64,000 bases of DNA from Loktanella sp. M215 (lineage in GTDB: Bacteria; Pseudomonadota; Alphaproteobacteria; Rhodobacterales; Rhodobacteraceae): NCBI RefSeq assembly GCF_021735925.1, contig NZ_WMEA01000001.1, positions 3,068,001-3,132,000 on the forward strand, given 5' to 3'. Below, piece by piece: positions 56,218 to 64,000 of the stretch; the first letter of the stretch is position 1; every line of letters starts with the position of its first letter. The notes below the pieces were generated by a model. It was given only the letters and a program-made list of their open reading frames with translations, ran no database searches and was not told where the DNA came from. Made by a program: the position numbers and the translations under genes.

Positions 56218-56670
56218 TCAAGAGGCCGGGACGACCAGCGGGCCGAGGCGTGCGAGCCAGCCTTCGACCCGCGCGCGGTTCACACCCAGGTCGGAGGAGC
56301 CAAAGCGCGAGCGGGCGTTGATGACCAGCAGCGGACCGTCGGCGCCGTCGACGACCGTGACGGTGGTATAGTCCGGATAGCCCATGAGGGCCGAGCGCGT
56401 CTCGTAGGTCATCAGGCCCTCACCGACGGAGCCTGCGACAAGCTCCGTGCGCGCGGTCGCCAAGGCCAGCGTATCCACAGCGCGCAGGACGTCGGCGGCG
56501 GGGGCCGTGATCTGGCGCGCGGCCTTGAAGCTGTGTTCGCCTGCATCGTCGCCCGCCATCGTGGCGATGGGGGCGATGTGATAGGTCGCAAGGTCCGTGG
56601 GCGACAGGCGGACGTAGGCCACGCCAGCGACGGCCACGATGCCGACACTGATCAGGATTTTCTTCAGCAT
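56218..56670 (-). CDS. DUF1499 protein, membrane-anchored
   Basis: A 150-residue protein with one N-terminal helix ([20 protein letters not shown]) and the DUF1499 domain, whose end [20 protein letters not shown] is diagnostic. GGAGCATTCC precedes the ATG at 56670. Function unknown. Confidence 0.85.
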   Translation of the reverse strand: MLKKILISVGIVAVAGVAYVRLSPTDLATYHIAPIATMAGDDAGEHSFKAARQITAPAADVLRAVDTLALATARTELVAGSVGEGLMTYETRSALMGYPDYTTVTVVDGADGPLLVINARSRFGSSDLGVNRARVEGWLARLGPLVVPAS

Positions 56671-56764
56671 GGAATGCTCCTTTGTTGCCTTGCGATATGG
56701 GACGCCGGGCCGGATCGACAATATCCGCGGGGTCCGATTTCCGGGCCATTGGATGCAGGAGAGG

Positions 56765-57922
56765 TCAGTGCCCCAGCGGCAGCGCCCTTTCGATCAGGCG
56801 GGCAAAGAAGGACGCGCCATAAGCCGCTGTTTCGTCGTTGAAATCGTATTTCGGGTGGTGCAGCCCGGCGGTGTCGCCGTTGCCCACGAAAAGGTAGGCG
56901 CCGGGGCGTGCTTCGAGCATGTAGGAGAAATCCTCGGCACCCATTTCGCGCGGCGCGTTGGCGTTGCAGGATGACACCTCTGCCGCGACGGAGGCTGCGA
57001 AGGCGGCGCAGTCGGGGTCGTTGACCGTGGCGGGATCGCCGTTGCCGTAGTCGAGCGTGGCAGTCACGCCGAAGCTGGCGGCGTGGCCTTGCACGACCTC
57101 CTCCAGCCGGCGGATCACCATCGCCTGCACGGCAGGATCGAATGTGCGGACGGTGCCGTTGATCATGGCGGTGTCAGGGATCACGTTGAAGACCGTGCCC
57201 GCGTGGATCTGCGTGACGGAAATCACGAGCTCGTCAAGGGCATAGTGGTTGCGGCTGACGATGGTCTGGATCGCCTGCACCATCGCGACGGCGGCGCTGA
57301 TCGGGTCCACCGTGGCGTGCGGCGTGGCGCCATGGCCGCCGCGTCCGTTGATGTTGATCGTGAATTCATCCACCGCCGCCATGATCGGCCCCGGCGTGGT
57401 GTAGAACTGGCCGACCGGCGTGCCGGGGGCGTTGTGCAGGGCATAGACCTCGGCAATCTCAAAGGTGTCAAAGATGCCTTCTCTGCGCATCCGCTCGGCG
57501 CCGGCGCCGCCTTCTTCGGCCGGTTGAAAGATCAGCGCCACGCGGCCCGCGAAATTGCGCGTCTCGGCCAGATGACGCGCAGCACCCAGCAGCATCGTGG
57601 TATGGCCATCGTGGCCGCAGGCGTGCATCGCTCCGGGTGAGAGGCTGGCGTAGTCCAGACCCGTCTCCTCGGTCATCGGGAGTGCATCCATGTCGGCGCG
57701 CAAGCCGATGGTGCGCCCCGGTTTTTGCCCGTTGATGATAGCGACGAGGCCGTTTTCCGCGATGCCCTCGTGGATCTCGTCCACGCCAAATTCGCGCAGC
57801 CGTTCGACGACGAAGGCGGCGGTCCGTTTCGTGCCGTAGCGCACCTCTGGGATCGTGTGCAGATGCTGGCGCCATGCGGCGAGGTCTGGCGCCATGGCGG
57901 CGATGGCATTGGTGACGGGCAT
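56765..57922 (-). CDS. M20 (subfamily D) amidohydrolase
   Basis: A 385-residue zinc aminoacylase/carboxypeptidase-like enzyme. Metal-binding sites are MHACGHDGHTTMLLGAAR, FQPAEEGGAGAERM and, at the end, GAEDFSYMLEARPGA. The dimerisation domain lies at about 185-300. Relatives include hippurate hydrolase and N-acyl-amino-acid amidohydrolases; the substrate here is unknown. The ATG at 57922 follows GGAG at 8 nt. Confidence 0.92.
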   Translation of the reverse strand: MPVTNAIAAMAPDLAAWRQHLHTIPEVRYGTKRTAAFVVERLREFGVDEIHEGIAENGLVAIINGQKPGRTIGLRADMDALPMTEETGLDYASLSPGAMHACGHDGHTTMLLGAARHLAETRNFAGRVALIFQPAEEGGAGAERMRREGIFDTFEIAEVYALHNAPGTPVGQFYTTPGPIMAAVDEFTININGRGGHGATPHATVDPISAAVAMVQAIQTIVSRNHYALDELVISVTQIHAGTVFNVIPDTAMINGTVRTFDPAVQAMVIRRLEEVVQGHAASFGVTATLDYGNGDPATVNDPDCAAFAASVAAEVSSCNANAPREMGAEDFSYMLEARPGAYLFVGNGDTAGLHHPKYDFNDETAAYGASFFARLIERALPLGH

Positions 57923-57980
57923 GGCTGGCACTCCGGGGCTGTGATCCCTAGAACAGTGGCAGAGTGACCGGAGGCCCGCA

Positions 57981-58799
57981 ATGTCGAACGACCTGATCCA
58001 TGACCCCAAGGGCGGCATGCCGCGCCTGTTGCAGATCATGCGCCGGTTGCGCGATCCCGAAACGGGCTGCCCGTGGGATATCGAACAGGATTTCGGCAGT
58101 ATCGCCCCCTACACGATCGAGGAGGCCTACGAGGTGGCCGACGCCATTGCGCGGGAAAGTTGGGGCGAGTTGCGCGGCGAATTGGGCGATCTGCTGCTGC
58201 AGTCGGTCTATCACACGCAGATGGCCGAGGAGGCGGGGCTGTTCACCTTTGACGACGTGGTGCGCGACATCAGCGACAAGATGGTGGCGCGGCATCCGCA
58301 TGTCTTTGGCGACGAATCACGCGACAAGTCCGCCGACCAGCAGACCGCCGACTGGGAACGGATCAAGGCCGCCGAGCGTGCCGCCAAGCGCGAGACGCGC
58401 ACGCTGGACGGCGTGGCCATCGGCCTGCCCGCCCTGATGCGGGCTGTCAAGTTGCAGAAACGCGCGGCGCGGGTCGGCTTCGACTGGCCGGATATCGGCA
58501 TGGTCGTGGACAAGATCGCCGAAGAGGCGGCCGAGCTGGTCGAGGCGCGCGACGATCTGACGCCCGACAAGGTGGCCGAGGAATATGGCGACCTGCTGTT
58601 CGTCATGGCGAACCTTGGCCGGCATCTGCGCGTCGATCCGGAAGAGGCTCTGCGTGCCGCCAACGCCAAGTTCACAAGGCGATTCGAGGCGATCGAGGAC
58701 GCGCTGGCCTTGGACGGTCGCACGCCCGCGCAAAGCGATCTGGCCGAGATGGATGCCCTGTGGGACGCGGCGAAACTGCGCGAACGAATCTCTGACTGA
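57981..58799 (+). CDS. mazG: Nucleoside triphosphate pyrophosphohydrolase MazG
   Basis: A 272-residue MazG with two domains. Domain 1 has CPWDIEQDFGSIAPYTIEEA, ELRGELGDLLLQSVYHTQMA (EExxE/ExxD sites); domain 2 has IAEEAAELVEARDD and EYGDLLFVMANLGRHL. It hydrolyses NTPs to NMPs, cleansing pools and modulating stress signals. Divergent from the M20 gene. Confidence 0.95.
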   Translation: MSNDLIHDPKGGMPRLLQIMRRLRDPETGCPWDIEQDFGSIAPYTIEEAYEVADAIARESWGELRGELGDLLLQSVYHTQMAEEAGLFTFDDVVRDISDKMVARHPHVFGDESRDKSADQQTADWERIKAAERAAKRETRTLDGVAIGLPALMRAVKLQKRAARVGFDWPDIGMVVDKIAEEAAELVEARDDLTPDKVAEEYGDLLFVMANLGRHLRVDPEEALRAANAKFTRRFEAIEDALALDGRTPAQSDLAEMDALWDAAKLRERISD

Positions 58800-58865
58800 A
58801 TTGATCGGGTATTGACCCAAGTGAAAGAGTCGGGTTTACCGTTGCCAACAGCAATGGAGACACCG

Positions 58866-59870
58866 ATGACCCTTCGCACCCTTCTTCTGGCCACCGCCGC
58901 CAGTGCCTGCGCCCTGCCCGCCCTGGCCGAGGTCAATATCTACACCACCCGCCAGCCGGAACTGATCCAGCCGGTGATGGACGCCTTTACCGAGGAGACG
59001 GGGATTGCCGTGAACCTCGCCTTCGTGAACGAAGGCCTGATCGAGCGGTTGCGCGCGGAAGGCGCCCGCAGCCCCGCCGATCTGGTGATGACCGTCGATA
59101 TCGCCAATATGCAGCGCGTCGTGGACAGCGGCACCATCCAGCCGATGGATGATCAGGTGCTGCGGGACGCGGTGCCGGCCAACCTGCACGCCGCCGACAA
59201 CACCTGGTTCGCGCTGACCACCCGCGCCCGCATCGTCTATGCGAGCAAAGACCGCGTGCCCGAAGGTGAGATCACGACCTACGAGGATCTGGCCGACCCG
59301 AAATGGAAAGGCCGCATCTGCACCCGGTCCGGCTTGCACGACTATAACCTCGCGCTGCTGAGCGCCTATATTGCCCACCACGGCGAGGCCGAGGCCAAGG
59401 TCTGGGCGCAGGGTCTGAAGGACAACCTGGCGAAAAAGCCCGAAGGCAACGACCGGTCACAGGTCAAATCCATCTGGGCCGGGGAATGCGACATCAGCCT
59501 TGGCAATACCTATTACATGGGCCAGATGCTGGCCGATCCCGAGCAGACCGAATGGGCGAACAGCGTCAGCATCCGGTTCCCGACGTTCGAGGACGGCGGC
59601 ACGCACGTCAACATCTCTGGCATCGCGATGACGCAAAGCGCGCCCCACAAGGCCGAGGCGCAGCAGCTGATGGAATACCTCGTGTCCCCCGCGGCGCAGG
59701 CGATCTATGCCGAGGTGAACAACGAATACCCTGTGCTGCCCGGCGCGCCGCTGTCGGATCTGGTGAAAAGCTGGGGCGACTACACCGTGGACGACATCGA
59801 TCTGACCGAGGTCGCCGGTCACCGCGCCGCCGCCCTGCGGATCATGGAAGAAGTGAACTTCGACGGGTGA
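58866..59870 (+). CDS. Periplasmic iron(III)-binding protein (FbpA/FutA-like)
   Basis: A 334-residue secreted solute-binding protein (signal MTLRTLLLATAASACALPALA, cut before EVNIYT). VNIYTTRQPELIQPVMDAFT and the tyrosine pair in LGNTYYMGQMLAD fit iron(III)-binding FbpA/FutA proteins, whose Tyr residues ligate Fe. GGAGACACCG precedes the ATG. No permease or ATPase partner is next to it. Confidence 0.85.
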   Translation: MTLRTLLLATAASACALPALAEVNIYTTRQPELIQPVMDAFTEETGIAVNLAFVNEGLIERLRAEGARSPADLVMTVDIANMQRVVDSGTIQPMDDQVLRDAVPANLHAADNTWFALTTRARIVYASKDRVPEGEITTYEDLADPKWKGRICTRSGLHDYNLALLSAYIAHHGEAEAKVWAQGLKDNLAKKPEGNDRSQVKSIWAGECDISLGNTYYMGQMLADPEQTEWANSVSIRFPTFEDGGTHVNISGIAMTQSAPHKAEAQQLMEYLVSPAAQAIYAEVNNEYPVLPGAPLSDLVKSWGDYTVDDIDLTEVAGHRAAALRIMEEVNFDG

Positions 59871-60046
59871 TGACGATATAGGCGGGGGGCCGGGGGATGA
59901 CCTTGCGCCCCCTGTCGGTTTTGACCCGCCGACGCGTGCTCATTTGGCTTGTGACCGCGTCGCCCGCCGCATACCCATTGAAAAGGGTGTGACACCACGT
60001 CGCACTCGGCCATCGCGCGATGGTCCGCTGTGTCGGGGTGCCTGAA

Positions 60047-61240
60047 ATGCTTTCGTACTTCACCGATTTCGACCAATACATGCCGCACGGCATGTGTCTG
60101 CTGTGGCAGCCGTGGTTGCTGCTGCTGTGGGCCGGGTCCGATCTGTTGATCCTGGCGGCGTATTTCGCGATCCCCTTCGCCCTGCTGCGCGTGCTGGCGA
60201 AACGCAATGACATCCGCCAGCGGGGCCTTGTCGTGCTGTTCGCATCCTTCATCATGCTGTGCGGCATCACCCATGGGCTGTCGGTGGTGACGCTGTGGGT
60301 GCCGATCTATCCGCTGGTCGGCATGGTGAAACTGGCGACGGGAATCGTGTCGGCCATCACGGCTGTCGTCCTATTCCGGCTGATCCCCACCTTAATTTCA
60401 CTGCCCAGCTTGCAGAACATGCAGGACGCGAACGCGAACCTGCGGGCAGAGGTGGAATCCCACACAGCGACGATGGAGACCCTGCGCCAGACCCGTGACG
60501 CGCTGGAACTGACCGTGGCCGAACGCACGGCAGAGCTGAAGGACCTGAACGCCAAGCTGTCCATCGCCGCGAGAGAGGCGATCCACCGCAGCCATAACCT
60601 GATTGCGGTCGTCACCTCGATGGCCCGGCAATCGTCACGCATGCAGACCGACGTCGGCGCATTCACCGAGGTGCTGATCGGCCGGCTGAGCGCGCTGGCC
60701 GACGCCACCGGGGCCATCGTGGGCGGACAGCACGAATCCACAGCCAACCTGCATGATGTGGTCACCCGGCAGCTGGCACCGGTGATGCAGACCTATGCGG
60801 ACAAGGTCACGGTCACGGGGCCCGAGTTGCAGATCGACGCGGAAGCGGCCCAGCAGATCAGCCTTGCGATTCACGAACTGGCCACGAATGCGCAAAAGCA
60901 TGGGTCGCTGGCGGCAGAGGACGGGCACATCGCGGTTAGCTATGCCGTGACCGACGCGGTCGATCCGGATGCCGCGCGCGTCGTGCTGGTCTGGCACGAA
61001 GATACAGGCACGGCGCAGGCCACGCCCATGCCCGTCGGGCCGCGCCAGGGGTTCGGCACGCGTTTGCTGATGCAGATCGTGCCGACGATGCTGGACGGCA
61101 CGTCATCGCGCAGCGTGCAGGACGGGCAGATGACTTATACGCTGGATGTGCCGCTGGCGGCGCTGATGCCCAACATGGCACAGACCCGCAACGAAGCCTT
61201 TGTGGCCGGCATGCTGGATGGTAATTTCGGCGACGACTGA
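60047..61240 (+). CDS. Histidine kinase with an ethylene-receptor-like N-terminal domain (HWE family)
   Basis: A 397-residue membrane kinase. The first ~130 residues form three or four helices matching the ETR1 ethylene-binding domain: Asp32 and Tyr39 in SDLLILAAYFAIP and Cys72/His76 in FIMLCGITHGL, positioned like Asp25, Tyr32, Cys65 and His69 of ETR1, which bind copper and ethylene. A coiled coil leads to an HWE-type dimerisation box (AIHRSHNLIAVVTSMARQS) and ATPase (LAIHELATNAQKHGSL, WHEDTG, GPRQGFGTRLL). No response regulator is adjacent. Start 60047 fits the ETR1-type N-terminus; ATG 60020 is possible. Confidence 0.85.
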   Translation: MLSYFTDFDQYMPHGMCLLWQPWLLLLWAGSDLLILAAYFAIPFALLRVLAKRNDIRQRGLVVLFASFIMLCGITHGLSVVTLWVPIYPLVGMVKLATGIVSAITAVVLFRLIPTLISLPSLQNMQDANANLRAEVESHTATMETLRQTRDALELTVAERTAELKDLNAKLSIAAREAIHRSHNLIAVVTSMARQSSRMQTDVGAFTEVLIGRLSALADATGAIVGGQHESTANLHDVVTRQLAPVMQTYADKVTVTGPELQIDAEAAQQISLAIHELATNAQKHGSLAAEDGHIAVSYAVTDAVDPDAARVVLVWHEDTGTAQATPMPVGPRQGFGTRLLMQIVPTMLDGTSSRSVQDGQMTYTLDVPLAALMPNMAQTRNEAFVAGMLDGNFGDD

Positions 61241-61254
61241 CGCCGGGCCGCCGG

Positions 61255-63066
61255 TCATGTCCCCGCCTTTTCCTCCAGCGCCAGCCATTCGGCCTCGGCC
61301 TCTTCCAGCTTGCCGTGACGGTCGGTCAGCGCATCGGTCGCCTTTTCGAACTTCACCGGGTTCTGGGTAAAGAGGTCGGGATCGGCCATCAGCGTTTCCA
61401 GCTTGGCGATCTCGGCCTCCAGCCGGGCGATGACGCCGGGCAGCTCCTCCAACCGGTGCTTTTCAGTGAACGAAAGACCCGTCTTGCGGGCCACAGCCTG
61501 CGGCTGTTTTCCCTTGGTCGACAATTGCTTGCCGACCGAACTTGCAGCTTTCGCCCGATCCCCGCGCTGCGCCTGATAGTCGGTCCAGCCACCGGCATAA
61601 ACGGTCGCCTGACCGTCGCCTTCCATGGCCACAGTGGTCGTCGCTGTCCGGTCGAGGAAGTCGCGGTCGTGGCTGACCAGCAGCACGGTGCCGTCATACT
61701 CGCCCAGCAGGTCCTGCAGCAGGTCCAGCGTCTCGATATCCAGATCATTGGTCGGTTCGTCCAGCACCAGCAGGTTGCTGGGCTTGGCCATCAGGCGGGC
61801 CAGCAGCAGACGCGCCTTTTCACCGCCCGACAGGGCACGAACGGGGGCGCGGGCCTGCGCCTCGTCGAACAGGAATTCCTTGAGGTAGCCCACGACGTGC
61901 TTCGGCACGCCGCGCACCATGATCTGGTCGGCCTTGCCGCTGACGCCCATCTCTGGGTCGTTCACGAGGTTGTCCCAGAGGGTCATATCGGGGTCGAGTT
62001 GCGCACGGGTCTGGTCGAAAAGCGCGATTTCCAGATTGGTGCCGAGCTTGACCATGCCCTGATCCGGTTCAACCTGTCCCAGCAGCATCTTGATCAGCGT
62101 GGTCTTACCCACGCCGTTCGGCCCGACAAAGGCGATGCGGTCGCCGCGCTGCACGGTCAAATCGAGCCCCTGCACGATCTGCTTGCCGTCGAATTCCTTA
62201 AACAGGCCAAAGGCTTCCATGACCTTCTTGCCCGATGTGCTGCCGCCCTCGAAGGCCATCGCGGCGGTGCCCTGCCGCTGGATCTGGTTCGCGCGCTCGG
62301 CGCGCAGGTCCTGCAGCGCGCGCACGCGCCCCTGGTTGCGCTTGCGGCGGGCGGAAATGCCTTCGACGGCCCAGCGAGCCTCGGCCTTGATCTTGCGGTT
62401 CAGCTTGTGGCGCTGCTGGTCTTCCTCTTCCCACAGCCGGTCGCGCCAGGCCTCGAACCCGTCAAAGCCTTCCTCGGCACGCCGCACCTCGCCCCGGTCG
62501 ATCCAGAGCGTCGCGCGGGTCAGGTTGCGCAGGAACGCGCGGTCGTGGGAAATCAGCACGAAGCCCGCCTTGGTGGACTTCAGTTCCGCCTCCAGCCAGG
62601 CGATCGCCTCGATATCAAGGTGGTTCGTCGGCTCGTCCAGCAGCATCAGCTCGGGCGCTTCGGCCATCAGCTTGGCCAGCGCCGCGCGCCGCTTTTCGCC
62701 GCCGGACGCGGTCGCGACCAGCCCCGCCGGATTGAACTTCAACCCCTCCGCGACCATGTCGACGCGGTAGGTTTCGTCCGGGTCCAGACCCGAGGCCGCA
62801 TAGGCGCCCAGCGTCTCGAACCCCTCCATCGTGGGGTCCTGTTCCATGTAACCGACGGTCACGCCGGGGGCAGCGGTGCGCTGACCTTTGTCAGCCTCCA
62901 CCAGACCGGCCATGACCTTCATCAGGGTCGACTTGCCAGACCCGTTGCGGCCCACAAGGGCCACCCGGTCACCGGGCTGGACCACCAGTGAAAGGTTGTC
63001 GAAAATGGGATCGCCGCCAAAGGTAAGCGAGATCTCGGAGAGCTGAAGAAGGGGTGCGCGTGCCAT
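61255..63066 (-). CDS. ABC-F family ATPase (Uup-like)
   Basis: A 603-residue soluble protein with two ABC domains: VGRNGSGKSTLMKVMAG and VGPNGVGKTTLIKMLLG; signatures ATASGGEKRRAALAKL and ALSGGEKARLLLARLM; LLDEPTNHLDIEA and VLDEPTNDLDIET. The C-terminal coiled coil (about 520-600) is typical of Uup. Converges with the ethylene-receptor-like kinase. Confidence 0.92.
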   Translation of the reverse strand: MARAPLLQLSEISLTFGGDPIFDNLSLVVQPGDRVALVGRNGSGKSTLMKVMAGLVEADKGQRTAAPGVTVGYMEQDPTMEGFETLGAYAASGLDPDETYRVDMVAEGLKFNPAGLVATASGGEKRRAALAKLMAEAPELMLLDEPTNHLDIEAIAWLEAELKSTKAGFVLISHDRAFLRNLTRATLWIDRGEVRRAEEGFDGFEAWRDRLWEEEDQQRHKLNRKIKAEARWAVEGISARRKRNQGRVRALQDLRAERANQIQRQGTAAMAFEGGSTSGKKVMEAFGLFKEFDGKQIVQGLDLTVQRGDRIAFVGPNGVGKTTLIKMLLGQVEPDQGMVKLGTNLEIALFDQTRAQLDPDMTLWDNLVNDPEMGVSGKADQIMVRGVPKHVVGYLKEFLFDEAQARAPVRALSGGEKARLLLARLMAKPSNLLVLDEPTNDLDIETLDLLQDLLGEYDGTVLLVSHDRDFLDRTATTTVAMEGDGQATVYAGGWTDYQAQRGDRAKAASSVGKQLSTKGKQPQAVARKTGLSFTEKHRLEELPGVIARLEAEIAKLETLMADPDLFTQNPVKFEKATDALTDRHGKLEEAEAEWLALEEKAGT

Positions 63067-63154
63067 GGCGGTCAGCTACGCAGGCGCATGCCAAAGCGCA
63101 AGGCCCCGCCCCGTGCCTGCGACGAAAATATCGCTGTGACGGATCACGACCCGG

Positions 63155-63185
63155 CCTCGCTTTTTTCCAAATACTCTCGCCTCGG
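63155..63185 (+). repeat. Dispersed intergenic repeat, copy 6 (partial)
   Basis: CCTCGCTTTTTTCCAAATAC followed by TCTCGCCTCGG. The first half matches copies 4 and 5; the second half has drifted. It lies between the ABC-F start and the end of the RNA methyltransferase gene. Confidence 0.6.
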
Positions 63186-63238
63186 TGATTTTGGCAAAGC
63201 CAAATTCACCTGTAAGGCTTGGGCCGGCACGGGCCAAA

Positions 63239-63976
63239 TCAATCCCTGTCCCGCCAGCGCACCATCTGCCGCATCATGCCGTGCAGCATCCGCACGTCGT
63301 GGCTGGTCAGGGGCATGCGGGACCACAGGTTGCGCAGGTTCAGCTTCATGCTGTCGGCCTTGTGATCGGGATAGAAGAACCCCGCCTGCCCCAACGTGTC
63401 CTCGTAGTGTTCGGCCAGCTTCTGGATCTCGATGGTCTCGGCCATGTCCGGTTGCACGAAGGCCTCGCGCAGCGCACTGCCCTGTTGGCGCTGCCACTCG
63501 TAGGCCGTCAGCAGCACGCATTGACCCAGGTTCAGCGACGCGAACTGCGGGTTCACGGGGACCGAAATGATGGCGTTGGCCTGCGCCACGTCGTCATTCT
63601 CCAGCCCCGCACGCTCAGGACCGAACAGGACGGCGACCCGCTCGCCCGCGGCAATGCGCGAGGCGGCGTCCTGCATCGCCTCTTCCGGCGTCAGGACCGG
63701 CTTGGTCAGTTCGCGCGGGCGCGCGGTCGTGGCATAGGTATAGTGGCAGTCGGCCAGCGCATCGGCCGTGGTGTCGAACAGCATCGCCTCGTCCAGCAGG
63801 CGGCCGGCTCCTGACGCCATAGCGACCGCGCGGCTGTTGGGCCAGCCGTCGCGCGGCGCCGTGATCCGCATCCGGTCGAGGCCGAAGTTCCACATCGCGC
63901 GGGCGGCGGCACCGATATTTTCGCCCATCTGGGGACGAATCAGGACAAAGGCGGGTTGTGGCGTGGTGCTGGGCAT
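63239..63976 (-). CDS. TrmJ-like tRNA/rRNA 2'-O-methyltransferase (SPOUT)
   Basis: A 245-residue SpoU/TrmH-family enzyme: FVLIRPQMGENIGAAARAMW, RVAVLFGPERAGLENDDVAQ (motif 2) and SLNLGQCVLLTAYEW (motif 3, knotted SAM site). The C-terminal ~80 residues match TrmJ, which methylates tRNA position 32. Confidence 0.9.
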   Translation of the reverse strand: MPSTTPQPAFVLIRPQMGENIGAAARAMWNFGLDRMRITAPRDGWPNSRAVAMASGAGRLLDEAMLFDTTADALADCHYTYATTARPRELTKPVLTPEEAMQDAASRIAAGERVAVLFGPERAGLENDDVAQANAIISVPVNPQFASLNLGQCVLLTAYEWQRQQGSALREAFVQPDMAETIEIQKLAEHYEDTLGQAGFFYPDHKADSMKLNLRNLWSRMPLTSHDVRMLHGMMRQMVRWRDRD

Positions 63977-64000
63977 GGGCGTATCCGGTGAGGTGAGCGT

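Overview
The window is GC-rich, gene-dense chromosomal DNA of an alphaproteobacterium, most likely order Rhodobacterales (Roseobacter/Loktanella-like). The evidence is family-level: an F1Fo-ATPase zeta-type inhibitor (DUF1476), an IscR with a single cysteine, a split B12-dependent methionine synthase with a DUF1638 neighbour, an Irr/ICE-like palindrome before iscR, and the lptF-lptG-lptD-surA-pdxA-rsmA operon. I see no phage, transposase, integrase or CRISPR array. Nearly all genes are housekeeping, so the less ordinary signals are regulatory DNA, small genes and odd domain variants.

Layout. 1-2.1 kb: a truncated membrane hydrolase gene and ccdA (both minus), then a TusA-like gene. 2.1-5.3 kb: rne with a long leader. 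5.3-9.1 kb: a lipoprotein and the DctB/DctD two-component pair; this DctD lacks the sigma54-contact loop. 9.2-11.4 kb: purC-purS-nucleotidase-purQ. 11.5-18.2 kb: zeta subunit, an MprF-like lysyltransferase running 134 nt into a homocysteine methyltransferase gene, a radical SAM protein, a corrinoid protein, a small membrane protein, DUF1638 and sufE. 18.3-22.8 kb: lipoprotein, rnd, purN-purM, and two tRNA genes flanking an AT-richer stretch. 23-30.8 kb: one long minus-strand Fe-S assembly cluster (iscR, cysteine desulfurase, sufB, DUF486, sufC, sufD, two membrane proteins, sufS). 31-38.9 kb: hydrolase, tandem HD-domain protein, CPBP protease, DEAD-box helicase, several small proteins, ndk and YceI. 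38.9-45.7 kb: sodium:alanine symporter, ABC-F ATPase, MarC, aspartic protease, micro-lipoprotein, holC and pepA. 45.8-53.3 kb: LPS export and outer-membrane biogenesis operon. 53.4-64 kb: DUF4167, prmC-prfA, DUF1499, an M20 amidohydrolase, mazG, an iron-binding protein, an ethylene-receptor-like histidine kinase, a second ABC-F protein and a TrmJ-like methyltransferase.

How the genes work together: purC/S/Q and purM/N cover several steps of IMP synthesis. iscR plus suf and the separate sufE form the Fe-S cluster machinery, probably iron-controlled. The homocysteine methyltransferase and corrinoid protein look like two parts of a split MetH. LptF/G/D and SurA build the outer membrane.

The most noteworthy signals are: an ICE-like palindrome on the iscR promoter and a second one inside the cysteine desulfurase gene, written with rare codons; a dispersed intergenic repeat (six copies) that in one place forms the C-terminus of PdxA; a perfect 11-bp hairpin burying the start codon of an ABC-F gene; two perfect inverted repeats in front of the tandem HD gene; an ethylene-receptor-type sensor; and several very small genes.
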